Source of the DNA: Portulaca oleracea
Taxonomy: Eukaryota > Streptophyta > Magnoliopsida > Caryophyllales > Portulacaceae
Length of the DNA: 64,000 bases
Assembly (NCBI GenBank): GCA_029582165.1
Contig: CM055892.1
Location: 10,729,254-10,793,253 of the forward strand
Direction of reading: 5' to 3'
This document shows positions 24,143-35,690 of this stretch, piece after piece; the first letter of the stretch is position 1; every line of letters starts with the position of its first letter. The position numbers and the translations under genes are program-made. The notes beneath the pieces were generated by a model. That model searched no databases and was not told where the DNA came from. It worked only from the letters and a program-made list of their open reading frames with translations.

Positions 24143-24420
24143 CAGCAATTATATGGTAGGATCGAGTGTACATAGCATGGTACACTCGGTATATATATGG
24201 GTAGGGTTTATATACGCTTCACGTGAGATTTTGTAAGATTTTATTATGGACTCATTCCTTATCACGCGGATATTACTCGATCGTATCCTTCATTAATCAA
24301 ATTTTCTCATTCTTGCACCGCCGTTGTTTGTCGTTCGTGTTCTTGCTTGGTCAACAATGGCAGGGAAACAGGGAACCATCAAGATCGAAGACGTTCCTGA
24401 ATTAGGTAAACAGTAACCAT
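23560..24420. other. AT-rich intergenic DNA
   Basis: No gene or complete element seen. It includes the GC/CA/GA microsatellite noted separately. Confidence 0.4.
24095..24143. repeat. compound microsatellite GC-CA-GA
   Basis: GCGC, then CACG, (CA)n and (GA)n runs follow without interruption. Confidence 0.95.
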
Positions 24421-24433
24421 TGACATTGCAATA

Positions 24434-25130
24434 AGAATACATTGGAGTGCTTGAATACTGCATCAAAGATGGGAAAGTATGCATTACATAATGGAAATTT
24501 TATCAACAAATTTGAATTATTGTGTTTGAATACTGCGTTGATGTTTTTGAAGAATGCATTCTATTTGGGAAAAAATGCACTACGCAGTGGAAAAAGTATG
24601 CATACTGCATTAGAGAAGATGCATCAAATTTGCGAAAATCTACATTGAATAAGGGAAAGTATGCATTGCAAAATGGAAATTTTATCAACAAATATGCATT
24701 CTTGTATTTGAATACTGCATTGATGTTTTAGAAGTATGCACTCAATTTGGAGAAAAATGCACTATCAAAGATGCAGTCAATAGAATACATTGGGGTGCTT
24801 GAATATTGCATCAAAGATGGGAAAGTATGCATTACATAATGAAAATTTTATCAACAAATTTGAATTATTGTGTTTGAATACTGCGTTGATGTTTCTGAAG
24901 AATGCATTCTATTTGGGAAAAAATGCACTACACAGTGGAAAAAGTATGCATACTGCGTTGGAGAAGATGCATCAAATTTGGGAAAATCTACATTGAATAA
25001 GGGAAAGTATGCATTGCAAAATGGAAATTTTATCAACAAATATGCATTCTTGTATTTGAATACTGCATTGATGTTTCTGAAGTATGCACTCAATTTGAAA
25101 AAAAAATGCACTACGCAGGGGAAAAAATTA
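24434..25130. repeat. 348 bp tandem duplication rich in TGCAT motifs
   Basis: Two units, 24434-24781 and 24782 to about 25130, begin AGAATACATTGG and match closely. Each unit is itself two diverged ~180 bp halves with the order GGGAAAGTATGCATT, GGAAATTTTATCAACAAAT, TTTGAATACTGC, TTGATGTTT and GTATGCA. ATGCA/TGCAT occurs over and over. Frames of 60-110 codons exist on both strands but look like products of the repeat. Confidence 0.9.
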
Positions 25131-25202
25131 TCAACAAATATGCGCGTGGTTTTACTCTCCCATACACACTTAGCACCGTACACCCGGTGATATTTTATAA
25201 TT

Positions 25203-25205
<3 letters not shown>

Positions 25206-25235
<30 letters not shown>
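25206..25235. repeat. (GA)n microsatellite
   Basis: About fifteen GA units close the TGCAT array region. Confidence 0.95.
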
Positions 25236-25240
<5 letters not shown>

Positions 25241-25539
25241 CACTCCTAATACTGCAGAAAAGGTCTACTCCTAATACTGCAGAAGAGAAGATCAAGCAAG
25301 GAGGGTCACTAACAACTCTGCTTGTAGCAATGAAAGTGTTGAAAGAAATGCAAGATCAATCTGGTTGTTCTTCAACAATTATGCCGAAATATAACAACAA
25401 CCATTTCATTAAGAATATTATGGTCATTTTCCTTTTCACCATTAAACATATTTTTGAAATCTCATCTCTCAATTTTTAGTGCTACAATGTACCAAAGCCC
25501 TAAAATAATTGGAATTGCTAATACTTTTGATCCATGACC

Positions 25540-27835
25540 TATACCTCTATTGGTCGAGAGGTCTTTCCAGAAAAAATTCCGACAAATAAAATCAATTTGG
25601 TGAGCAGAATCATTAGGAATTTGGAAACATTGTAAGATGTGAGAAAGCATAGCTTGTAAATGAGATTGGATAAGGGTAGTATGTCCCACTTTAGAAATAA
25701 ATTTTGTTTTTCGAAGTTGAAGTTTATCAGTCGTTTAGGAGACAATTTCAGCGAAGTTTTAGTTGGTCTACCTTTAAAAACAGGGCAATCCAAGTATTTC
25801 CCAAACATGGTTAACTGAGAGATACCAAAAACTCCAACAATAGTATCCTTGTCATGAGAAAGAGTATTTTTAGCGAAAATCATAGCAGACTTACGAAAAT
25901 TAATGAGTTGACCCGACCAGGAACAAAAGTTATCCATGATAGTTTTTAACTTAAGGCAAGAGTTTAGATTAGTTTGACAGAACAAAAGACTATTATCTGC
26001 AAAAACAAAAAAAAAGGTAAAAAATTTTCGAGGCACAAGAGCAAATTTTGATGCGATGACCATGACCACTTTTAACATTATTAGAGGAGTACCTTACCTG
26101 ACGAGCAAGAACTTCCATACATAAGAGAAAGAGATAAAGGGAGAGAGGATCTCCTTGATGAATGTCCGAGAAGGCTTGAAAAGACCACACGATTCACCAA
26201 TTGGGAGAAAATTTGTCAGCCCAAAAATTTGGACTGTTTACGGCTTCATAAAAGTGAAGCTGTTAATATTGCTTTTTTGTGTAAGCTTCTCTGGAAAATT
26301 ATTTTTTTTGTAAAGGCATTTGGGCTGATCAGATGAGAGTTAAATACCTCAGTTCTCAGACCATTTTGACTATTCTCCAAAACAATATGATTCCCGCATT
26401 TGGAAGTCTATCCTTAGAGCACGACCTTATTTCTCCAAAGGTCTCCGATGGAAAGTTGGGAATGAGCACAAGATTAATTTCTGGAAAGATAATTGGTGTA
26501 CGTCTGATAGTTTACTAACCATTAATAACATTTCAGACACCTCCAATGTAAATCTAAACCTCTCAATTGCTAACGTTATTCTTCCTAATAAACTTGGAAT
26601 GCCAACCTTCTTCATTCTTTGTTAAATGACTCTTCTATTTATGGTTATTCTAAATATTCTTATTCCATTTAATAATTTAGAAGATGATGAATTATGTTGG
26701 GGGCTAACCAACATTGGTAGTTTCTCTATTAAATTAGCTACTTGGTTGGCTCATAATATAGCTCCCAATACTTTGCCTTGAGAGCTTAATTGGATTTGGA
26801 ATTAAATATTCAACCAAAGCTCCTGTTATTTCTTTGGCAGACTCTGATCTTTGCGGTGTTCTTCCTCTGAGAGCTTGTATAGCTGCTCGTGTTATTGATC
26901 TCCAAAATTTGTGTCCTTGTTGTTCTAATCATTATGATGACTTGGAACATTTATTTTTATTTTGCTGCAGTCGTAAAGAAATTTAGGATTGTGCAGTTTC
27001 CCACGATTGGCTAAGTCATAATGATACTTCTACTCTTTTTAATACTTTCCTTGAATCTCTTTCTCATGTAAGGCACAATGTAGATTCTCTAATCTAGACC
27101 GGGTTAATTCTCTGTTGTGGAGAATGTGGAAGTCGGGTAACTCTTTTGTTTTCAAACGCAAGGCTCCTCTAACCTTGGTTACTCTCATCCGGGCAAAAAG
27201 ACCTTTAATAGAGTGGGGGATCAAGGATAAATTGGGTGATCCTTTCCTTCCCTCGATGCAACCTTCGTCATCCACCACCTCTTCTTCGTCCATCTGGGTC
27301 TCCTGGTCTAAGCTTCTGTCGGAATCGTTCAAGCTTAATTTTGACGGGTCCAACTTCCAAGTCTGTAGTGCTGGTGGGTTTCTTCAGAGAGATTCGTTAA
27401 GGCATCTCCTAGTTGCGTCTTCTTTTCCTCTTGCTCGTTCTTCTATCCTAGTGACTAAAGTAAGCGCTCTACAAAATGACCTCCTTCATGCAGCCCAATT
27501 ATCCCTTTCTTCTCTCTTTGTTGAAGGTGATAATTTAATTCTCATCAGAGCTATTAATGGGAAGTGTCATATTACTTGGGAAATTGTTTCTCTTTTCCAG
27601 GATATTCGCCTTCTTATTCCTATCTGTAATATTGTGTCTATTTGGTATATTTATCGATAAGGTAATAGGGTTGCTGACTGATTTACTAAGTTTGATTCGT
27701 CTTACCAATCTTTAGTTGTCTGGGTCTCAAGTCCTTCTCGTTCTTTTTCTTCTATTTTGTGTGATCATAATCCTCAATAGATACTGTTACCTAGGTTGTT
27801 TATACATATTATTATTTTTTTTTTTAAAAAAAGAC
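25540..27835. mobile_element. LINE with 5' inversion (twin-priming structure)
   Basis: Two parts of one ORF2 lie head to head. 26196 to 25540 on the minus strand gives the RT palm onward: HQGDPLS, then FADNSLLFCQ, then GKYLDCPVFKGRP, then a frameshift and HTTLIQSHLQAMLSH, ending near FFWKDLSTNRG. From 26197 the plus strand continues almost exactly where that stops: WEKICQPKN, EAVNIAFLCKLLW, IWKSILRARPYF, FWKDNW, a CPCC-H-C zinc-binding block near 26915-26975, then an RNase H-like domain (FKLNFDGS, then VEGDNL) up to 27720 and a short A tail near 27835. Both parts have stops and shifts. Confidence 0.88.
27115..27720 (+). pseudogene. RNase H-like C-terminal domain of the LINE
   Basis: The open frame 27115-27660 (181 codons) carries FKLNFDGS near residue 74, AGG and RDS a little further, then LFVEGDNLILIRAING, matching the plant RVT_3 RNase H fold found at the end of many plant LINE ORF2 proteins. 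After the stop at 27658 the next frame would give RVADW, so one nonsense change separates it from the normal end. Confidence 0.75.
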
Positions 27836-28111
27836 CTCTCGTTCAACTTTCCCTAACATTTTTTTTTTTGGGGACAGAGTATTATAATTGTGAATAGTTG
27901 TGGCCCATTACTACGTTTGGTTTTGTGCGCTGCAATGGCAGCGGCACATTACAATTGACACACTTGCAGCACTCTTTCACCCCAAAAATCTCTGAACTCA
28001 ACATCAAAGGGCAATCTAACATCAAATTCCCAGAAAATTTCCAAGTCTAAATTGAAGAGTCAATAGTCACGCAGCCAGAAATTCCAACTCCAAGGGCTCA
28101 TCCTCCCAAGG
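27836..28111 (+). promoter_or_regulatory. 5' flank and probable promoter of the PPR gene
   Basis: Short region between the LINE and the PPR start codon. TGGCCCATTA at 27901-27910 contains, in reverse, the TGGGCC/T site II motif common in nuclear genes for organelle RNA-processing proteins. No clear TATA box. Confidence 0.4.
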
Positions 28112-31100
28112 ATGAGCAGACGATTTTGGGGTCAGATTCTCTGCAGGTCGTTTCCTTTGCCTTCAATCTCGTCTTCGATAATCCCGTATCCCCATTATCT
28201 CTCTTTAATCTCCCCCCAATTCAAATTCTTCGTCAGCAACAGCAGCAATTCTTCCATTGAAGGTTTGATTGATCTGGGCACGTCCTCATCAATTGAGTCT
28301 AAAGTTGTCCCCTTTTCCAATGAAGAGTTCTCATTTTTGAACGACTGTATTGTGGATGAAGCAAAGCCAAGTAAGTTATCTGATGATGCTGTATCGGTTT
28401 CAGATGCTATCAATAAGAGTGAAAATGTTTTTGAGTTTAATACCCAGAAATGTCTTCGGCAGTATAGGAATAAGTTGAATGAAACTCTTGTGATTGATGT
28501 GTTGAAACTTGTTAAGAACCCTCAATTGGGCGTGCAGTTTTTTATTTGGGCTGCGCAGCAAGTTGGGTATTCTCATACTACCCCAGTTTATGATACTTTG
28601 CTGGGTATCATGGGGTTTGATAAGAATGATAGGATACCTGATAGTTTTCTGAGAGCTATTGGTAAGGATGATATAGAGGTTTTGGGGAAGTTGCTTAATG
28701 TGTTGGTCAGAAAATGCTGCCTCAATGGGATGTGGAATCTGGCATTGGAGGAGTTGGGGAGGCTGAAAGATTTTGGGTATAAACCAACAAGTTCCACATA
28801 TAATGCTCTTGTTAGGGTGTTTCTGGAGGCTGGTAGAATTGATACTGCCCGTTTACTTCATAGGGAGATAATTAATGCTGGATTTAAAATGGACGTCTCT
28901 AATTTGGACCGCTTTGTTTATGCTCTGTGTAAGGATGGAAAGTGGAGGGAAGCTGTTGAGTTGTTTGAGAAGGAAGAGTTTGTTCCTGATACTAAACTTT
29001 ATACGACGATGATATCTGGTTTATGCGAGGCTTCTCTTTTTGATGAAGCCATGGATATCTTGAATAAAATGAGGTGTAGTGCTTCTTTACCTAATGTCAT
29101 AACATATAGGATTTTACTTTGTGGGTGTCTGAAGAAAAGGAAGTTGGGTAGATGTAAGGGGATTTTGAGCATGATGATGGCTGAAGGCTGCTACCCAAGT
29201 CGTAAAATATTTAATTCACTGGTCCATGCTTATTGTACGGCAGGAGACTTTTCGTATGCTTACAAGTTGCTCATGAAGATGACAAAATGTGGGTGCCAAC
29301 CTGGTTATCTGGTGTATAACATATTAATAGGTGGAATTTGTGGCAGGGAGGAGTTGCCCAAGTTAGCGGAGTTAGAACTGGCGGAAAAAGCCTACATTGA
29401 AATGCTTAACTTGGGATTGGTGCTGAACAAGATCAATGTTAGCAATTTTTCCAAATGTCTTTGTGAAGCGGGGAAGTTTGATAAAGCATATAGTGTTATT
29501 TATGAAATGGCGAGCAAGGGTTTTGTGCCTGACTGCAGTACATACTCCAAAGTGATTGAATTTCTTTGCAATTGTTCACAGATGCAGAGAGCTTTTCTTC
29601 TGTTTGAAGAAATGAAGAGATCTGGCATTGTTCCGGATGTTTATGTGTACACAATACTGATTGATGGCTTCTGCAAGGCTGGTCTCATTGATCAAGCGCG
29701 TAAATGGTTTGATGAAATGATAAGGAGTGGCTGTTCTCCTAATGTGGTAACTTACACTGCATTAATTCATGCATATCTTAAAGTGCAAAAGACAAATGAC
29801 GCCAATGAGCTCTTTGAGATGATGGTTTCAGACGGATGCGAACCAAATATTGTTACTTATACTGCTTTAATTGATGGATACTGCAAAACTAGAAACATTG
29901 ATAAAGCTTGTCAAATTTATGCTAGAATGAGAGGACAAGAAAACTTGCCAGATGTAGATCTTTATTTCAAGCTAAGCTCTTCTGAAACGAGTAAGCCTAA
30001 TGTATTTACTTATGGAGCCCTTGTAGATGGCTTATGCAAAGCACACAAGGTAAGTGATGCTAGTAGCTTACTAGATGCAATGTTAGGAGATGGCTGTGAG
30101 CCTAACCACATTGTTTATGATGCCCTAATAGATGGGTTTTGCAAGGCCGGGAAACTGGACAAAGCACAAGAGGTCCTTGTTACGATGTCTGCAAGTGGAT
30201 ATAGTCCTAATGAGCACACCTATGGTTCTTTGATTGACAGGATGTTTAAAGATAAACGGCTAGATCTTGCTATGAAGGTTATATCAAAAATGCTGGAAAA
30301 TAATTGTGCCCCGAATGTCGTAATCTATACAGAGATGATTGATGGGTTGTGTAAGGCTCAGAAGCTGGACGAGGCTTATAAGCTTATGTTGATGATGGAT
30401 AAAAAGGGTTGTCACCCAAATGTTGTAACTTATACTGCAATGATCGATGGACTTGGGAGAACTGGTAAAGTTGACAAATGTCTCGATCTGTTCAAAGAGA
30501 TGCATGATAGGAGTTGTGCTCCGAACTATGTCACCTACAGAGTTTTGATCAATCACTGCTGTTCTTTTGGCTTTCTTGATGAGGCTTACAACCTTTTGGA
30601 GGAAATGAAGCAGACGTATTGGCCTATCCATATGGCAAGCTATCAGAAGGTCATTGAAGGATTCAACCAAGAATTTATTGCATCCCTTGGCCTTCTAGAT
30701 GTTTTAAGTGATGATAAGCTTGTACCTATTGCTCCTATTTACAAAGTTCTTGTCGATAGCTTTTGTAAGGCTGGAAGACTTGAGAAGGCTACACAGTTGT
30801 GTAAAGAGATGTCAGCATTTGCCTCCTGTCATCTGGTGACTGATCTTTATTCTTCTCTGATAAAGAGTCTGTGCCTTGTGTCAAAGGTTGATGAAGGTTT
30901 CAGATTGTTCGCTGAAATGACAAGGAATGGGGCCGTTCCAGAACCAAGTGTATTTTTCCACCTCATCTTAGGGCTCACTAAACTTGATAGATGGGAAGAA
31001 GCTCTTCAAATTTCTCATGATGCATGCCTCATGGTTCGTGTTCTCTGATCCCGCTGTCTTGATCCTTTCAGTGTACATAAGTAGGCATTTGCTTGCATCT

Positions 31101-31761
31101 ATATTTTATGCTACTATTGTATGTTAACCCCTCCATCCTATAGTATTTGTCTTTTTAACTACATTTTTCTTTCCCATGATATTTGTCATCTTAGAATCCC
31201 AATGGCATATTCCCATTTATCTTATTTATATACCGAACTTTAGGTTTTCATTTTATTTGTTGTTATTACACTACCATCTAGCACCAATCCCAAAAGCATC
31301 CCAACTAACTATGATTTATTGGTTTTTGAGCTTTTCTCCAAAGTGACTTATAAATGGGGTGAAGTATGTGATTAATTGATTTACTTACCTTGGGCAGTGC
31401 ATCGTTAGAAAAGTACAGTACTTTGGAGTTTCTTAAATTGACCTTGAGGAACTGCTCAAAGGTGGAGACTATGCCTTCGTAAATGTGTAGCCTGCCATCC
31501 TGATTTCCTACACTGATCATTATATTGTTGCTAAACATTTCCATTATTGTTACTTAAGTCTGAACACAGATATGATTGTTTATGATACTGATATATGTGG
31601 TTTTCATCTCTGACGATGGTATGATCTGTACAGAGTTACATCACCCCTTATTTTACATTTTAATACACTTGGTTTGATTTCTGTATGACAAGTACATGTT
31701 TTAATCACTTATCCAGGGTATTAATTGGGCGGCTGAGGAGATGGCTCAGAGAAACCAATAA
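28112..31761 (+). CDS. P-class pentatricopeptide repeat protein, ortholog of Arabidopsis At1g06710, probably mitochondrial
   Basis: An uninterrupted frame runs 28112-31048 (978 codons). Residues 1-45 are Arg/Ser-rich and hydrophobic with no acidic residues, fitting an organelle transit peptide. About residue 114 on, LRQYRNKLNETLVIDVL and WAAQQVGY precede roughly twenty 35-residue P-type PPRs from about residue 190. Examples are NVVTYTALIHAYLK, YTEMIDGLCK and NYVTYRVLINHCC. Motif order and wording, including MMAEGCYPSRKIFNSLVHAYC, match At1g06710. P-class PPRs bind organelle transcripts one base per repeat. The better C-terminus is probably spliced: exon 1 ends after ATG at 31033, donor GTTCG, acceptor ATCCAG, and exon 2 (31717-31761) adds GINWAAEEMAQRNQ. 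Unspliced, the protein ends VRVL at 31048. Confidence 0.93.
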
Positions 31762-33165
31762 GCTTCTGAAATGATCAGACTTCAGTCTTGCTCAAAGAGG
31801 AATGCTGAATTGAATTTAACCGGCCTGGGATTTTCTGGAGTTATCATCTCCATGTGTCTCGGATGGGGGCCATCATCTGCATGGAGGACATGTTGCTTCT
31901 TTGAAAAAAAAAAAAAAAAACAGAAGAGGAGCAACTGAAAAATATGTTTTCCTTGGAGCCTGGCCCTGCTGGAGGAGCAATGCCATTTCATGAGTGGAGA
32001 AAGGGGGTACATGCTGCTGCTTGTCTTTAAGATCAAAAAGTTGGTCTCTAATTATTTCAGGAATGTCTTGGGAAATATTGCCCCCTTTCCTCAACTTGGG
32101 TCTTGGGCTCCCATCTTCTTGAAGCTCAAAAAGTTCTTCATTAAAGCTACTATGCTTTCCACCAAGTATTTACGCTGAAGAACAAGTAGAAGAATTTGGC
32201 AATGAAGAGAGGACATGGTTTAAGCTGTAATTGATGATGAATCACTTCTGCTCGCTGATCATTGTTTCTTCTACCATTAGCTTGATAGTTTCCCCTGTGA
32301 TGCTGCTGAGCTGCCCTTTGGCAACATTCTTCAACTTCATCCATTATCTGCGGATTTCTGGTACCGTGCCTTTTATCCTTGGATTAGCAATAATTGATTA
32401 CTTGACACATTGCAGTTCTTCTTTGGCCTTACTTCTGGCTGCCAGTGTTTGTCTTCTGACAGGTTTGTGATCGCAGAACTCTTTCCTGGTATTGGATGTT
32501 GTTTAATTCCTATCTATTATCTGTCTCTTTAAACATTTTTTTCCTTCCATTTTTCTTCTTCAGTTTCTTTTCCATGTGTTTGTACGACTTGTGTGGGTGG
32601 GTTGGGGAGCATGAAGGTATGGTTAGGTTGTGGATGAATCAGCTGAAACTATGTTGATATAATATACCACTCATTCATTGAGGTGGTGCTCTATGTGGTG
32701 AGCTTCCTAGTGTGCAGCAGAGTCATGGTTGTATGAAAACTGTTGTTTTTTGGAGGGTTTGTCAGTGATTGTTGAATGCATTTTCATTTAGGATTGCATT
32801 TGTCTCTGATGGTCAGGTGTGCATGCACTGACAGAGAATATGGGCGGATGTGGTTATTTGAACTTGGACATGAAGGCTACTAGAATCGAGTAAACTGGGG
32901 TGATGGAAAAGAAGAAGGAAAGAAACATGGGAGAAAAAGGTTACATGATAATTACAAATAAAAGTTTTTTTCAAGTTCCAACTATGGGAGAATGATGGAG
33001 AATATAATAGTAGTAAAGGAGAAAATAGAGGAAATATGGATATATTATGATAGTTACACATGTAATGTATTTTCATATTATCTTAGTTTCTTTTTTATTT
33101 CATTTTATTTTTTTTAATTAGAATGGAGCAATCATTCTTATTGAGCTAGCTATGGAATAAGTAAG
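31762..33165 (+). other. 3' region of the PPR gene and intergenic DNA
   Basis: Contains a 17-A run near 31904-31920 and T-rich sequence compatible with a long 3' UTR. Small ORFs have no recognisable domain. A CCTCCATCCTATAGTATTTGTC stretch near 31131, inside the proposed last intron, resembles a Stowaway end, but I found no partner. Confidence 0.35.
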
Positions 33166-35690
33166 CCCACTGAAATAATTTGAAAAATTTATGGGGGTTA
33201 GCTTCTAGCCCAGTTGCCTCTGTAAACAGTTGTAGCCCTTGTCAGCATTGAACTGCAGATTTCTTGGCTGCACAAAACAACATCAAGTCATCCTTGAACA
33301 TCAAATGGGTAAGTATGAGGGCCTTGCAAGAAGGGTGGTAAGAGAATGTTGGCCTAGTTGTCACCATCTTGAGAATCCTCCAGAGGTACTCCATAGTGAG
33401 GACAAAGAGAAGAGGGCATAGGGTAACCTCTCCGCGTCCTCTTTTGCCTTAAAAGTAGACAAAGAGCTCCCCATTAAGGCAAATAGAGAAGTAAGAGTCT
33501 GAACACATGTTCTAGTCCTATGTCTAAGAGCACCCGCAATGGTAAGCATGAGTTATATTCACTGGATGAGGTGGTGGAAGCAGTATAACCCACAATGAGA
33601 GTTAGAGTTAGACAGTCCATATTAAGTTGCTTCACAATGGTAAGCGTGAACTTGGTTAAAATAATTAAAAAAAGAGTGTAGGCCCCTCATTTAATAATTT
33701 AAATACACTACAACCAAAATAAAAAAAGGGAAACACTACCGAGAATCTCGTCTTCGTCCTCGCACGCCGAGCATGAGTCTGAGTTATTCTCAGTGCAGGC
33801 ACTCGTCCTCGCCGTTGCACTACCTTTCTCGTCCTCGCCTATGCCACATCAGCACCATGTCATTGTCAAACTAGCCGCTGTAGTTGCTGTAAAAGCTTCA
33901 GGGAACTGCAAATGCTCAAGGAAATCATCAATAAATTTCCCAATGCCTTGAATCAAAAGGCCTTCTTCAAGTCTATTATAAACATGCATCTGGAGAGATG
34001 CTCTTTCTATTATACCCCGTGACTAGCTCCTCAAAGAGTAACACATTATGAGGCATCAATCTCCTTTCAACAAAAGTTCCTTGAGTCTGCTCAACAAATT
34101 ATGGTTAGACCTTTTTGAGCTTGTCAGCTTGCAAATGCATTTATACATAACATTGCACCAAGACATTGGTCCAAAGTCTCCAACCTGATTAAGATGGGCG
34201 ATTGTAGGGATTATGACCAAATTACTAGAGTTAAAAGCTTTGAGCATTTTGCCTGTGGAAAGAATTGCACAGCCTCAATTACAACCGGGCCTATGTCATT
34301 CCAGCTAGACTTGTAAAAGCCACTAGTGAAACCATCAGGGTCGGGAGACTTACTGTTTGGGGAATTGAGAACATAGCCTTCTTGATGACATTATCACTGA
34401 AAGAAGAGCAAAGTTGTAGTTGCTGCTGAGGATTGAGCCTGTTACCCTGGTTAACAATCTCCTGTGCAACTGGATGCCTCCTGGCCACCTTACTCCCCAG
34501 AAAATTCTTGTAAAAAGAGTACATAACCTCAGCCACTTGGTCAAACCCCTGAACTTGGTTTCCTTGGCTGTCCAGAATAGAGCAAGTGTAGTTGTGGATC
34601 CGTCTTTGACCGCGCTTAGCAAAGAACAGTTTGTTACACAAAACTTGATCTAGTCTATTGTAGTTTGTGCGCCTTCATTTGCATAGCAAATTTCAAGTTC
34701 AGGCTGTGTCTGCTCTGAGCTTGTTTCTCTTGTTGCAGCACCAACTCATTAGAAGGGTCAGCAGCGAGTCTGAGCTGAGTTATCTCTAATTGGTTTCTGC
34801 TGAGAGTCTGCGGGCATGAATATCTGAAAAGCTGTCTCTATTGAGCTGCATCAAATTTGTTGCAACTTGGAACATTTTAGTGCCTTGAATCTGTGTCTGA
34901 AGTCTGGGCTTGATAATATCGTGGCATTTATCATCATTTGCCTGCATGTCACAGTGTGTGAATCTTGGCTTAGGTTGGGAAGCTCTGGGAATAAGATAAG
35001 AATGAGCGAGTGATCTGAAAGATGTGCAGGTAGGTATGTGATGTGCATACTTTCCCAAAGCCTGGCACCAATCAGAATTCACCAGAACCTGTCAAGCCTG
35101 GTCCAAACATGACCATCAGTCCAGGAGAAGTAAAGCCCTTCGCTCGGTGGTTCATCCAAAGAGTAGTCATCAATCCAGATTCTAAAATCAACCGTCTCAA
35201 AACTTTCAACTGGGTCACCACCTAATCTGTCTTCCTGGCAGTGTGTAGCATTCCTAAATCACAGCCTCTTTACCTTCCCCATTGAATCGTACTAAGTCCT
35301 TTTTGGACCAGGTTTTTTTTCTTTCTATATCATAGGTATGCCATATCCACTTGATGAATCCTTGGACATTTTCCAGGGGTGGAGTAGCTCCCAACACAGT
35401 ACATAGAACAAATGTTTTGCAGAAGTCAACTTCATGGATAATATCCTCCTTCTCTATCTTGGTGCTGAGGACTCCCCCATTATCTACTTCTGGAACAAAA
35501 AAATTCAGGGCTTGATCATCATCTGGGTTAAACAGGGATGGCCAAGAGGATTTCTTACGTTTTCTTTTTCGTTCATGATAACTTCTATCACTTTTCCTGT
35601 GGGTTTATCTTCTTTTTGAACCCTAGAGGCAGTGGTAGTGACCACTGTTTCATTATTTCAGGACGTTTATGCAGCCTAGAATTGGGTTAT
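33166..35690 (-). mobile_element. antisense LINE relic with ORF1 (DUF4283-like), endonuclease and RT pieces
   Basis: Minus strand, from high to low coordinates. ORF1 remnants at 35680-35240 contain EDIIHEVDFCKTFVLCTVLG and then QGFIKW, as in DUF4283 gag-like proteins of plant LINEs. At about 35225-35040 comes an endonuclease tail (SLDEPPSEGLYFSWTDG). At 35082-34786 comes the linker (RFTHCDMQA, then NRDSFSDIHA). From 34641 comes the start of RT (HNYTCSILDSQGNQVQGFD, then NLVIIP and MSWCNVMYKCICK), and at 33540-33170 the palm (LFVLTMEYL, then FKDD for FADD, then GLQLFTEATGLEAN). The endonuclease N-terminus is deleted and frames shift often. Confidence 0.88.
33530..33885. mobile_element. possible MITE inside the LINE relic
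   Basis: RT similarity stops near 33885 and resumes near 33530 on the minus strand. The left edge reads GAGCACCCGCAATGGTAAG, a wording common at ends of plant MITEs; a weaker inverted match (GCCGTTGCACT) lies near 33825. I could not fix both ends or a target duplication. Confidence 0.4.

Noticed and set aside
24442..25190. Overlapping frames of 68-110 codons on both strands in the TGCAT array
   Set aside because: They repeat with the 348 bp unit and have no recognisable protein features; read as by-products of the tandem duplication.
28195..30670. Minus-strand frames of up to 128 codons opposite the PPR gene
   Set aside because: Antisense shadows of the long PPR reading frame.
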